Shown here: piece after piece, positions 1 to 8,543 of the stretch | Numbering within the stretch: the stretch's first letter is position 1 | Layout of the letters: each line of letters starts with the position of its first letter | NCBI GenBank assembly: GCA_934086145.1 | Contig: CAKOHV010000011.1 | Span: 1 to 54,882, forward strand | Source: an uncultured Bacilli bacterium | Lineage (GTDB): Bacteria > Bacillota_I > Bacilli_A > RF39 > UBA660 | Reading direction: 5' to 3' | Length of the DNA: 54,882 nt | Position numbers and translations under genes: made by a program | Notes under the pieces: model-generated | Seen by the model: only the letters and a program-made list of their open reading frames with translations | Told to the model about the DNA's origin: nothing | Databases searched by the model: none

Positions 1-1533
1 CGAATAGTGATGGAATTTAGAAAAGCCAAAACGGCAACATATGAGTATTTTGATTATAATAAGTCGACAACTAATAAGGAGACAATGCAAGAAACAACGT
101 ATAATTATTATTACACGACGTTGAAAGTTCCATATGGGTATGATAATCGTTCAAAAACAGATCCAATTCTTAGAAGAACATACGAAGGTGATACTTATGC
201 ATATAAAGATTCAGCTTATGCTAAGAAAATAAAAACGCTTACTTTTAATACTTCTTGGTCAGACACATCTGATGCGGTTAAAGTATGGGATGTTGGGGTA
301 GAACCTGGAACGGTGCAAGCTTTTATAAAAAATAGTCCAACTTATAGTGGTTATTATGATTTATACATTGAAGGTAAGGGTTACCTATATGCTAATATGG
401 ACAGCTCATATCTAATTTATTCATTAACAAAACTTGAAGAAATTAATAATCTTGCACTTCTTGATACTAGCTATACGACAAATATGAGTTATATGTTTAG
501 TGGAGGTGCTTGGACTTCGCTTACTAGTTTAGATTTAAGTGGCCTTGATACTTATAATGTTACGAATATGTCATATATGTTTGCAGGGAATATGTATTTA
601 ACTTCTTTGAATATCAGTGGCTTAGATACAAGAAATGTAACGAATATGAGTAGTATGTTTGAAAATTGCTCTGGTTTGGTATCTCTAGATATTTCTAATT
701 TTAATACGCAATCTGTTACTGATATGAAGCATATGTTTTACTTCGGTTCGTCTTTAATTTCACTTGATTTATCGAATTTTGATACGAGCAGGGTAACTGA
801 TATGTCTTGGATGTTTTACCAGTGTAGTAGATTAACGAATTTGAATGTTAGTTCTTTTAATACTTCTAGAGTTACGAATATGGAACTTATGTTTTCTGAT
901 TGCAGTTCTTTACCTTCTTTGAATGTTTCAAATTTTGATACTCGTAATGTAACTAGTATGAGTGGAATGTTTGCTTATTGTAGAAAATTGACAAGTCTTG
1001 ATTTATCGAATTTTGATACAAGTAATGTTAGATATCTTGGAACAGTATCTGTGTATTCTTTGAACTTCTCGAGTGATGGTAGTTCTTCGAATGGAGGTTT
1101 TTCTTGTAATGGAATGTTTGCCGGTTGTACCAACTTAACATCTCTGGATTTGTCCAATTTTAAAACAAATAAAGTAATTAGCATGGGGCGTATGTTTGAA
1201 GCTTGTATTAGATTAGTGTCTTTAGATATTTCTAGTTTTAACACACAATCTGTCAGACATATGGAGCTAATGTTTTATGGAACGAGCAATTTAACCGATT
1301 ATAAACTACCCGTATTTGATGTACGAAGTGCTACAGAAATGCGAGGCATGTTTGGTAATAGTAAAATAGACACAGTAAAAATGAATAACGCTAATTTTAA
1401 TAGTAGCGCTAAAGTAACACCATTTGTTCTTAATAATCAACAATTTAATTTAGTTGTAAGGTCTAGTCAAGATAAAGCATTATTTGGGAATTTAAGTAAT
1501 ACTAGGTTAAATATTACAGTAAGTACGAATTAG
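1..1533 (+). CDS. BspA-like (DUF285) repeat surface protein, 5' end missing
   Basis: The frame is open to the first base of the window, so the true start and any signal or anchor sequence lie upstream; 510 codons are visible. From about residue 155 to 455 there are about 11 copies of a 23-28 residue repeat with the pattern L-x-S-L-D-L-S-x-F-D-T-x-x-V-T-x-M-x-x-M-F. This is the BspA-type leucine-rich repeat called DUF285 in Mollicutes and gut Firmicutes. Such proteins are cell-surface and often adhesive (family knowledge). There is no LPxTG-like sorting signal at the C-terminus, which ends in a non-repetitive beta-rich tail. A prepilin-like gene follows 25 bp downstream, so this could be a pilin-fused or pilus-associated adhesin (inference). 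The family call is sure; function and anchoring are not. Confidence 0.85.
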   Translation, partial: RIVMEFRKAKTATYEYFDYNKSTTNKETMQETTYNYYYTTLKVPYGYDNRSKTDPILRRTYEGDTYAYKDSAYAKKIKTLTFNTSWSDTSDAVKVWDVGVEPGTVQAFIKNSPTYSGYYDLYIEGKGYLYANMDSSYLIYSLTKLEEINNLALLDTSYTTNMSYMFSGGAWTSLTSLDLSGLDTYNVTNMSYMFAGNMYLTSLNISGLDTRNVTNMSSMFENCSGLVSLDISNFNTQSVTDMKHMFYFGSSLISLDLSNFDTSRVTDMSWMFYQCSRLTNLNVSSFNTSRVTNMELMFSDCSSLPSLNVSNFDTRNVTSMSGMFAYCRKLTSLDLSNFDTSNVRYLGTVSVYSLNFSSDGSSSNGGFSCNGMFAGCTNLTSLDLSNFKTNKVISMGRMFEACIRLVSLDISSFNTQSVRHMELMFYGTSNLTDYKLPVFDVRSATEMRGMFGNSKIDTVKMNNANFNSSAKVTPFVLNNQQFNLVVRSSQDKALFGNLSNTRLNITVSTN

Positions 1534-1558
1534 TATAAAAATGGAGGTGTTTGAGAGG

Positions 1559-2191
1559 ATGAAGTTAGGTAATAAAGGAATGACGATGGTTGAAATTATT
1601 GTAAGTATTTCATTAGTAGCAATTGTTATGATTTTTACCCTTAATTTATTGACGGATTTAAAAAGTGAAGAAACTTTAGGCATGGGGAAGACGGCTGACT
1701 TACTTAATCGTTCAATTATAGCTAAGAATGTTCAAGCTGACTTTGCTAAAGGAGTTAGTGAAGTAGGTTATTTAAGAGCGGGAGCATCAACTAGATCAGG
1801 GTGTTATTCCGAATTGAAAAAAATCGGTAATTATACCATTAATTCTTGTTTTAGTTTTAAGGTTAATGATGGCAGATATTATTACTTGATTGCGGCTACT
1901 AAAGGTAGTGATGATTATTTTATTTATGCTAATGCGGCGTCTTCGACATCCCTTAGTGGCGCAGTTTATGAAGCCTGGAAATTAACGAGTGCTAATTATA
2001 AATGTTTAAACTATAAAGCAACGACGGTAAGTAATTCCGCAGAAAAGTATTTTCGAGTTTACTTAGAAAGTGATGTAGCGGAGTATAATAGTAATACCGT
2101 TATGAATTTTGACTTAGAATTTTCCTACTATTACTTCGGTGATGATATACCAGGATTTAATAATTTAGCAATAGATTGCCGTAATGGCTGA
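1559..2191 (+). CDS. Prepilin-like protein with N-methylation motif
   Basis: The 210-aa product begins MKLGNKG followed by MTMVEIIVSISLVAIVMIF. This is the class III prepilin signal: a short basic leader, Gly before the cleavage site, Glu at position +5 and a hydrophobic helix. Such proteins are cut by a prepilin peptidase and assembled as pilins or pseudopilins (family knowledge). I start it at 1559 because GGAGGTG at 1543-1549 sits 9 bases before it; an ATG at 1541 overlaps that ribosome binding site. The globular part has several Cys residues. It follows the BspA gene closely and probably shares its transcript. No assembly ATPase or peptidase gene is in the window. It could be a pseudopilin or a competence-type minor pilin. 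Confidence 0.75.
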   Translation: MKLGNKGMTMVEIIVSISLVAIVMIFTLNLLTDLKSEETLGMGKTADLLNRSIIAKNVQADFAKGVSEVGYLRAGASTRSGCYSELKKIGNYTINSCFSFKVNDGRYYYLIAATKGSDDYFIYANAASSTSLSGAVYEAWKLTSANYKCLNYKATTVSNSAEKYFRVYLESDVAEYNSNTVMNFDLEFSYYYFGDDIPGFNNLAIDCRNG

Positions 2192-2995
2192 GGAAAGAAT
2201 TAAGTGCCAAAAACGATATTTAAAATATTGGGGATAATTTATTGGAGTGTCTTTTAAGACACTTTTTATTTGGGCTTCAATACAGAGACCACAAGTAGAT
2301 AAAGTAATATTAGCTAAAAGAATTTTAAGATGAAATGGAAGAGGGGTAAGACTTAAATTAACAAAAGAGTTGGTTATTTCTAAGAAACTTAGAAGGAAAG
2401 ATTTAAGGTAAGGGTTGGGTATTTTGGTAATGGGAAGAATATTAAAGAAGATGATAGTTCCTAAGATATTAAGTAAAGTTTGAATATTTTTAGTAATGGA
2501 TGTTAAGAGGACTTCGATGATATTAGTTTGGGGGATTATTTTATATTCTATTTTTGGTGGTTTTATGATAATAAAAAGGATAATGTTACATATAATATTT
2601 ATTAATATGAATTTTAAGGCAATTTGGGCATTGAAGATTATTTTAAGAAAATTATAAGTAAAGATGAGCGAGGGATATTTGTTAACGCTTATAATTTTGG
2701 TAATGTCTTGGTTATAGTTTTTTAAGATGTAAGCATTAGATGGTGAACCGGCAATAATACTTAGAAGGTAGATAATATTAATTTTACAATATTTATTAAG
2801 GTAGTATGGTAGAGAAGAGTTGGTTAGGAGGTCAATAAGAATAAAAGAGAGAAATAAGGATGGGACAACTTTTTTTAACCAAATTTCACAAGAATAAATG
2901 ATTTGATGGGAGATATATGTGTTATAATTGATTGAGTAGTAAAAAATTAATAAAAAAATTGTCAATAAGAATAATTGTTTTAGTATATTTTTCAT
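2165..2995 (-). CDS. ylbJ: YlbJ-like sporulation membrane protein (SpoVV-type)
   Basis: This 276-aa polytopic membrane protein has the YlbJ landmarks: an N-terminal W-x-K-x-V-x-PSLF block, GSPSNAYILKNY near residue 95 and an LSTCGLCIEAQ motif in the C-terminal third. In B. subtilis YlbJ/SpoVV moves dipicolinic acid across the outer forespore membrane (family knowledge). It is shorter than the roughly 400-aa B. subtilis protein. In B. subtilis ylbJ and ylbL are near neighbours; here the ylbL-like gene is divergently transcribed next door, which supports the call. Its 3' end overlaps the convergent prepilin gene by 27 bases. Other members of this nucleoside-gate family are possible. Confidence 0.7.
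   Translation of the reverse strand: MKNILKQLFLLTIFLLIFYYSINYNTYISHQIIYSCEIWLKKVVPSLFLSFILIDLLTNSSLPYYLNKYCKINIIYLLSIIAGSPSNAYILKNYNQDITKIISVNKYPSLIFTYNFLKIIFNAQIALKFILINIICNIILFIIIKPPKIEYKIIPQTNIIEVLLTSITKNIQTLLNILGTIIFFNILPITKIPNPYLKSFLLSFLEITNSFVNLSLTPLPFHLKILLANITLSTCGLCIEAQIKSVLKDTPINYPQYFKYRFWHLILSSAITAIYC
2246..2270 (+). terminator. Rho-independent terminator of the BspA/prepilin unit
   Basis: A perfect hairpin AGTGTCTT-TT-AAGACACT is followed by TTTTATTT on the plus strand. It lies 55 bases past the prepilin stop and inside the 3' coding end of the convergent ylbJ gene. The minus strand has no U-tract after the hairpin, so it should act only on plus-strand transcripts. Confidence 0.75.
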
Positions 2996-3011
2996 AAAGT
3001 TTCCTTTTAAA

Positions 3012-3020
3012 TGATATAAT
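3012..3020 (+). promoter_or_regulatory. Extended -10 promoter of the ylbL-like operon
   Basis: TGATATAAT is an extended -10 (TG-n-TATAAT), 15 bases before the ATG at 3036. GAGGTGAT at 3025-3032 is the ribosome binding site. No convincing -35 is seen. The 5' leader must be very short. Confidence 0.65.
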
Positions 3021-3035
3021 TGAAGAGGTGATATA

Positions 3036-4046
3036 ATGTTTAGTAAGATATATGCTGGTGCAAAAAAATTTATTAAAGAAAATTGGGTGTTTCTTTTAAT
3101 TATTATAATTTTTTTTGTTGTTAACTTTGTTAGGTTACCTTATGAGGTGGAAATGCCAGGAGGCACAATTGATTTAGGTAATAGAATAACTGTTGATGGG
3201 AAGAAACCAGATATTAAAGGGTCTTTTAATATGGCATATGTAGAAGTGTCGCAAGGTAGTGTTTTATATATCTTAGCGGGATTAATTATTCCGGATTGGG
3301 AAGTCTTGAAGGTTAGTGATGTAATTTATGAAAATGAAACTTTGGAAGATTCTAATTTACGAGATAAAATTTATTTAGAACAAAGTAAGAATGCCGCAAC
3401 GTTAGCAGCTTTAAATGCTTCTTCTACCAAGTATACAATTAGTAAGATTAATAATTCCGTTATTTATGTTGATAAAGAAGCTGAGACGGATATTAAAATT
3501 GGTGATAATATTGTTTCATGTGATGGCGAAGAAATTGAAAACTTGGAAAGAGTCGTTGAAATTGTAAAGACGAAAAAAGCCGGAGATGTCATTAATTTTG
3601 AAGTTTTACGTGATGGTGAAGCAGTTGCGACAACGGCGAAAGTTTATGATACAGAAGATGGTCCCAAAATTGGTTTAATGTCTTTAACAACTTATGATAT
3701 TGATGCAGAAAAAAAGGTTAAAATAGATTCGAAAACAAGTGAGTCAGGACCGAGTGGGGGACTTATGATGTCCTTGATGATATATAACGCCTTAACGGAT
3801 CAAGATTTAACTAAGGGAAGAAAAATTGTCGGAACTGGTACTATTGATCAGGCTGGTAATGTTGGCGAAATTGGTGGTGTTAAGTTTAAAATTATGGGAG
3901 CTGTGAAAGATAAAGCTGATGTCTTTTTAGTTCCAGCTGAAAATTACGAAGAAGCCATGGAAGTTAAGAAAAAGAAAAAATATGATATTGAGATAGTTCG
4001 TGTGGAAACATTACAAGATGCTATTGATTATTTGGAAGGAAAATGA
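3036..4046 (+). CDS. ylbL: PDZ-Lon (S16) membrane protease, YlbL/SepM family
   Basis: The 336-aa product has one N-terminal membrane helix (about residues 18-35), a PDZ domain (about 145-205) and a C-terminal Lon-type protease domain. The catalytic Ser is S240 in ESGPSGG and the Lys is K283 in GGVKFK. Their spacing of 43 residues equals that of the Lon Ser-Lys dyad. YlbL and SepM are membrane-anchored proteases that cut extracytoplasmic peptides or proteins, such as competence peptide in streptococci (family knowledge). Its ATG lies 15 bases behind a TGATATAAT box. The stop overlaps the next start (ATGA), so the HD-domain gene is in the same operon. Confidence 0.88.
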   Translation: MFSKIYAGAKKFIKENWVFLLIIIIFFVVNFVRLPYEVEMPGGTIDLGNRITVDGKKPDIKGSFNMAYVEVSQGSVLYILAGLIIPDWEVLKVSDVIYENETLEDSNLRDKIYLEQSKNAATLAALNASSTKYTISKINNSVIYVDKEAETDIKIGDNIVSCDGEEIENLERVVEIVKTKKAGDVINFEVLRDGEAVATTAKVYDTEDGPKIGLMSLTTYDIDAEKKVKIDSKTSESGPSGGLMMSLMIYNALTDQDLTKGRKIVGTGTIDQAGNVGEIGGVKFKIMGAVKDKADVFLVPAENYEEAMEVKKKKKYDIEIVRVETLQDAIDYLEGK

Positions 4047-4678
4047 GAATGAAAAAATATTATAGTGAAGATGTTATAAAAGATATTGATTATCAAATAG
4101 TTAAAAATCCTTTCTTTCCTCAGTGGTATGAAATAGTAGAACCAATCTTACGCAATGATGAATTTCAAAAAAGAAAATTATTTCCTCATCATCATAATAT
4201 AACAGTCTGGGAACATTCGGTTTTAGTTTCTTTCCGTTCCTTCTTATTAGGAAGAATTTTTAAAGCTGATGAACGGGTTTGTGCCATAGCTGGTTTATTA
4301 CATGATTTTTATCCTTGGTCATGGATGTATTCAAAAGATTTAGAGGACTTAGATGGCGGAAAATACTTAATTGAAGTTAGAACTAAGCATCCATTGTTTA
4401 AGAAACATGGCTTTACTCATGCCTTGGCCGCTTCCAAAAACTATGTTAAATATTTTCCAGAATTGGAAGATAAAAGAATAACTAATGCCATTAAAAGACA
4501 TATGTTTCCGTTAAATATAGTTCCGCCAAGATATAAAGAAGGTTATATTGTAACATTAGTTGATAAATTTAATAGCTGTCAAGAATTACCAAGTATTAAA
4601 GTTGTTCCAAGTAAATTAAAAGAATCTTTTAACAAAAGATTTCATCATCATGTATTAAAAGAAAAAAAATTAAAATAA
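4043..4678 (+). CDS. HD-domain phosphohydrolase
   Basis: This 211-aa cytosolic protein has the ordered HD-superfamily residues: an early His in VWEHS, the HD pair in GLLHDF, a later His and a terminal Asp in TLVDK. HD proteins are metal-dependent phosphohydrolases acting on nucleotides, nucleotide second messengers or RNA ends; the substrate here cannot be told. The HHHH-type stretch before the first motif is unusual. The start overlaps the previous stop as ATGA; an in-frame ATG six bases later is an alternative. Translational coupling with the PDZ-Lon protease is likely. Confidence 0.75.
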   Translation: MRMKKYYSEDVIKDIDYQIVKNPFFPQWYEIVEPILRNDEFQKRKLFPHHHNITVWEHSVLVSFRSFLLGRIFKADERVCAIAGLLHDFYPWSWMYSKDLEDLDGGKYLIEVRTKHPLFKKHGFTHALAASKNYVKYFPELEDKRITNAIKRHMFPLNIVPPRYKEGYIVTLVDKFNSCQELPSIKVVPSKLKESFNKRFHHHVLKEKKLK

Positions 4679-4713
4679 TTGACGTCAAATAAGTTAATAT
4701 TTTTTCTTGTTTG

Positions 4714-4742
4714 TTGAAATACCTTATACCTCTGTGTATAAT
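4714..4742 (+). promoter_or_regulatory. SigA-type promoter of the 25-aa peptide gene
   Basis: TTGAAA (4714-4719), a 17-base spacer and a perfect TATAAT (4737-4742). This is one of the best -35/-10 pairs in the window. It lies 28 bases before the ATG at 4771. Confidence 0.8.
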
Positions 4743-4770
4743 TGAAAATGAACTTGAAAGGATGGAATTC

Positions 4771-4848
4771 ATGATAGAAAGTAAAAAGAGATACTTAGTT
4801 ATTTTTTTATTGTCGATATTAGCTCTTTTGGTTGTCTTTAGTGCATAA
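4771..4848 (+). CDS. Small single-span membrane peptide (25 aa)
   Basis: ATG with GAAAGGATGG 5-14 bases upstream opens a 25-codon frame. Its product has a charged start (MIESKKR) followed by a hydrophobic stretch of about 17 residues ending LLVVFSA. Its own consensus promoter lies just upstream, and a terminator hairpin begins in its stop codon, so it looks like a complete monocistronic gene. Possible roles include a membrane-complex subunit, a type I toxin-like peptide or a small stress protein; none can be chosen from sequence. No antisense RNA promoter is evident. Confidence 0.7.
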   Translation: MIESKKRYLVIFLLSILALLVVFSA

Positions 4849-4871
4849 AAGAATCGTTTGATTCTTTTTTT
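4847..4871 (+). terminator. Terminator overlapping the stop of the 25-aa gene
   Basis: AAAAGAATC-gttt-GATTCTTTT followed by more T. The 5' arm starts in the TAA stop codon. Confidence 0.85.
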
Positions 4872-4930
4872 CATTGGTTGATTTTTTATAAATATTATAG
4901 TAATATTAATTATGATATGGAGGGCTAGTT

Positions 4931-5932
4931 ATGGAAAGATTTAATATCGAAAAAGAATTAGCAAAGATACAAGGTAAAAAGAATAGATTTGTGATACAAT
5001 GGGATTTACGTAAAAGTATTTATGCTTTAGTAATTGGCTTTTCTTTAATCGTTGGACTTAATACTTCTTATTCTATTAATACACAAGAAGAACATACTGT
5101 TAAGATTAATATTGAAAATGGTTATCAATCAGTTTATGTTAAGAAAGTGGTAGGTAATACTTTTACTGATGTCATTGATAGTAATTATAAAACAGCTTAT
5201 ATTACTTGTGATGGTGGTAAATTTGGTTATAATGTTGAAGATCGCATGGTTTATATAACAAGAATTGATCAAGACTTAACTTGTGATTTAGTATTCAATG
5301 TTGATGAGGGAAAAACACAAATTGATTTAAACGAATTAGAAAAGATTCCTGATAATGATGGTATTTCTTATTATTTTAAGGAAGATGCTACTAATAATTA
5401 TGTAAGATTAAACTATCTAACATTTAGAATTGTTCGTATTAATGGAGATGGAACTTATCGTTTAATTTTGGCGGCGCCTTTAGATAATATAACTTATGGT
5501 GAGGCTGATTATTTAAATAGTAATTTATATGCAACTTTGAATAATTGGTTTAATGATAATTTTAATGATGCTAATTATATTGTAGAAAAAGATTTTGATA
5601 ATCAGGTATATAGTTCATATGGTGATGATTTTAGTACTAATTTAATTAATTTTAATGGTTATTGGAATGGTAAAGTTGGTACTTTAAGTGTTAATGAAAT
5701 TATGAATATTAATAAAGGCAATAAGGTAAGTAGTAATAGTTATTTAGCTGGTTCTTATTTAACAATGAATGCCAATGATACTGGTGGTGTTTGGGCTTGT
5801 AAGAATGATGGTGTTATTGCCTCAGTAAGTAAAAATGAAGCAATGGGGGTAAGACCAGTAATTAATGTTTCTATAAAAAATATGAGTGGTTCGGGAACAG
5901 TTGACGATCCATATATTATAAATGAAGAGTAG
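4931..5932 (+). CDS. Membrane-anchored exported protein with C-terminal DUF6273-like domain
   Basis: The 333-aa product has about 28 cytosolic residues, one membrane helix (residues 29-48) and an outside part rich in Asp, Asn, Tyr and Gly. The C-terminal half (about 145-333) has the pattern FRIVRINGDGTYRLIL, then LNNWF, VGTLSVNEI, VRPVINV and a final GSGTVDDPYII. This is typical of DUF6273-like surface domains common in gut Firmicutes. The function of that domain is unknown. GGAGG lies 8 bases before the ATG. Its terminator overlaps the stop. Confidence 0.65.
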   Translation: MERFNIEKELAKIQGKKNRFVIQWDLRKSIYALVIGFSLIVGLNTSYSINTQEEHTVKINIENGYQSVYVKKVVGNTFTDVIDSNYKTAYITCDGGKFGYNVEDRMVYITRIDQDLTCDLVFNVDEGKTQIDLNELEKIPDNDGISYYFKEDATNNYVRLNYLTFRIVRINGDGTYRLILAAPLDNITYGEADYLNSNLYATLNNWFNDNFNDANYIVEKDFDNQVYSSYGDDFSTNLINFNGYWNGKVGTLSVNEIMNINKGNKVSSNSYLAGSYLTMNANDTGGVWACKNDGVIASVSKNEAMGVRPVINVSIKNMSGSGTVDDPYIINEE

Positions 5933-5954
5933 GCAAGAAAACTCTTCTTTTTTT
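5924..5954 (+). terminator. Terminator overlapping the 4931-5932 stop
   Basis: GAAGAGT-N10-ACTCTTC followed by a run of T. The 5' arm comprises the last two codons and the first base of the stop. Confidence 0.85.
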
Positions 5955-5967
5955 GGGATTACTTTGT

Positions 5968-5973
5968 TATAAT
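5968..5973 (+). promoter_or_regulatory. -10 box of mutS
   Basis: A perfect TATAAT only 17 bases before the chosen mutS ATG. Transcription should start near 5980, leaving a leader of about 10 bases that contains GGTGG. Confidence 0.6.
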
Positions 5974-5990
5974 AACCCTTGTGGTGGAAT

Positions 5991-8528
5991 ATGAAGAGAT
6001 TAGAAGTAGATAGAAGTAAATTAAGTCCAGGCATGAAACAATATATGGAAATAAAGGATCAATATCCTGATGAATTGTTGTTTTATCGCTTGGGAGATTT
6101 TTATGAACTTTTTTTTGAAGATGGAATTTTATGTAGTCGTGAGTTAGAACTTACTTTGACAGGTAAGAATGCCGGATTAGATGAACGTGTTCCGATGTGT
6201 GGAGTACCTTTTCATAGTGTCCGTCCTTATATTGAAAAGTTAGTAAGCAAAGGATACAAGGTTGCTTTATGTGAGCAATTAGAAGATCCTAAGCAAGCTA
6301 AAGGGATGGTTAAAAGGGGAGTCGTTCAAGTTATAAGTAAAGGAACGGTTGTTGATTATGAAATGTTATCTGAACATGACAATAATTATATTGGTAGTGT
6401 CCTAGATTTTAACAATAGTTATATTTTAACATATAGTGATATATCAACTGGTTCTTTAAATATCTTAGAAGTAAAACATGATCAAGAAAGTTTATTAAAT
6501 AGTATTTTAAATTTAGGAATTAAAGAAATTATTTTAGCTGATAATAGTGATGCTTTTTTTACAACGTTAAAAGATAATTATGGAATTGATATTACTTATT
6601 CAAATGATTATTTAGAAAAAGGGTATGAATATTTATATAAAAATATTCATGATATGCGTTTTATTACCGGGATTAAGCATTTGTTTTATTACTTAGTAGT
6701 TCGTCAATTAAAAGATTTGTCTCATATTAAGAGTGCTAATATTATTAATCCGGATTTATATTTAGAAATGGATGTTCATACGGTTCGTAATTTAGAGTTA
6801 GTTGAGACTTTAAGGTTAAAGGAACGTACTTATAGTTTGATTTGGCTTTTAGATAAGACAAAGACGGCTATGGGAAGTCGTTGTTTAAAAAGTTGGTTAA
6901 TGAATCCCTTAAAAGATCGTGAAGCTATTTTGAAACGTTATGATATGATTGATAAGTTACGTAATGAATTTATTGTTAAAGAGGAACTACGTAATTTACT
7001 TTATGATGTATATGATTTGGAAAGATTGTGTGGTAAAGCAACAACCGGTAGTTTGAATGCTCGTGATGTATTACAGATTAAGACTAGTTTAAAAACTTTA
7101 CCAGCTATCAAAGAACGTGTTGAAAAAATAGGATTTGATATGACTTTTAAAGATGAAGAAGTTTTATGTAATTTGCTAGAGCAAAGTATTTATGAAACAC
7201 CACCAGTTACTTTAAAAGAAGGCTATTTAATTAAAGATGGTTATAATAAAGAACTTGACGAATTAAAGGCAATTAGAAGTGGTGGTAAAGAGTTTATTGC
7301 TTCCTTAGAAGAACAGGAACGAGCAAGAACTGGTATTAAGAATTTAAAAGTTGGTTATACTAAAGTATTTGGTTATTATATTGAGATAAGTAAGGGTCAA
7401 ATAGATCAAGTTAAAGATGAATTTGGTTATGAAAGAAGACAAACTTTAACTAATTGTGAACGCTTTATTAGTCCACTTCTTAAAGAGAAAGAAGCTTTGG
7501 TTTTAAATGCGGAAGAGAAGATTGTAGAATTAGAATATAATCTATTCTTAGAAGTAAAAGAAGAAATTAAAAAAGAAATCTTTAATTTGAAAGCAATTGC
7601 TGCAACATTAAGCGAACTTGATGCGATTATTAGTTTGGCGGTTGTGTCAGAAGAAAATAATTTAGTTAGACCAGAACTTCTAACGGAACGTCGTGTGGAA
7701 ATTGTTGATGGTCGTCATCCAGTAGTGGAGAAAGTTTCAAAAGATGAATATGTTGCTAATGATTGTATGATGAATGAAGATGTTAATACGATTTTGATTA
7801 CGGGACCAAATATGAGTGGTAAATCAACGTTTATGCGTCAGTTGGCAATTATTATTATAATGGCTCAGATGGGTTCTTTTGTACCGGCTAAAGTATGTAA
7901 GTTACCAATTTTTGATAAAATCTTTACGAGAATTGGCGCTTCAGATGATTTAGTTTCTGGAGAATCAACCTTTATGGTTGAAATGAAAGAAGCCAAAAAA
8001 GCAATATGTAATGCAACGAGTAATTCACTTATTTTGTTTGATGAATTAGGTCGTGGGACAGCAACATATGATGGAATGAGTTTAGCGCAAGCTATCTTAG
8101 AATATGTTAACAATAATATTGGTTGCAAAACATTATTTAGTACGCATTATCATGAATTAACGGCTTTGGCGGAAAAGAATAAGGGAATATGTAATGTGCA
8201 TGTGGAAGCAATTGAAAAAGATGGCAATGTTACTTTCTTACATAAAGTAAAACCAGGAGCAGTTGATCGCAGTTATGGTATTCATGTTGCTAAGTTAGCC
8301 GGCATGCCTAAGGAATTATTAGGTCGTGCTCAAGAAATACTAAGTTTATATGAAAATCAAGATAAGGAACATCCAATTTCCTTTAATACGCAAGTAGCTT
8401 TTGATTTTGCGGAAAGTACGGAGGATAATGAAGTATTAAAGAAATTAGAGGAAATTGATCCTTTGAAGGTAACTCCAATGGAAGCAATGAATTTATTATA
8501 TGAATTAAAAGAATTATCAAAAAAATAA
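5991..8528 (+). CDS. mutS: DNA mismatch repair protein MutS
   Basis: The 845-aa product is a full-length MutS1. The N-terminal mismatch-binding domain carries the G-D-F-Y-E-L-F motif in YRLGDFYELFFED, where the Phe stacks on the mispair. Core, clamp and ATPase domains follow, with Walker A GPNMSGKST (about 605-613), Walker B in LILFDELGRGT and the conserved STHYHEL. It recognises mismatches and recruits MutL in the cytosol. I prefer ATG 5991 to an in-frame TTG at 5979, because the -10 box is too close for the TTG to have a leader. No mutL follows; the next gene is an unknown 16 bases on. Confidence 0.97.
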   Translation: MKRLEVDRSKLSPGMKQYMEIKDQYPDELLFYRLGDFYELFFEDGILCSRELELTLTGKNAGLDERVPMCGVPFHSVRPYIEKLVSKGYKVALCEQLEDPKQAKGMVKRGVVQVISKGTVVDYEMLSEHDNNYIGSVLDFNNSYILTYSDISTGSLNILEVKHDQESLLNSILNLGIKEIILADNSDAFFTTLKDNYGIDITYSNDYLEKGYEYLYKNIHDMRFITGIKHLFYYLVVRQLKDLSHIKSANIINPDLYLEMDVHTVRNLELVETLRLKERTYSLIWLLDKTKTAMGSRCLKSWLMNPLKDREAILKRYDMIDKLRNEFIVKEELRNLLYDVYDLERLCGKATTGSLNARDVLQIKTSLKTLPAIKERVEKIGFDMTFKDEEVLCNLLEQSIYETPPVTLKEGYLIKDGYNKELDELKAIRSGGKEFIASLEEQERARTGIKNLKVGYTKVFGYYIEISKGQIDQVKDEFGYERRQTLTNCERFISPLLKEKEALVLNAEEKIVELEYNLFLEVKEEIKKEIFNLKAIAATLSELDAIISLAVVSEENNLVRPELLTERRVEIVDGRHPVVEKVSKDEYVANDCMMNEDVNTILITGPNMSGKSTFMRQLAIIIIMAQMGSFVPAKVCKLPIFDKIFTRIGASDDLVSGESTFMVEMKEAKKAICNATSNSLILFDELGRGTATYDGMSLAQAILEYVNNNIGCKTLFSTHYHELTALAEKNKGICNVHVEAIEKDGNVTFLHKVKPGAVDRSYGIHVAKLAGMPKELLGRAQEILSLYENQDKEHPISFNTQVAFDFAESTEDNEVLKKLEEIDPLKVTPMEAMNLLYELKELSKK

Positions 8529-8543
8529 TAAGAAGAGGTTTTT

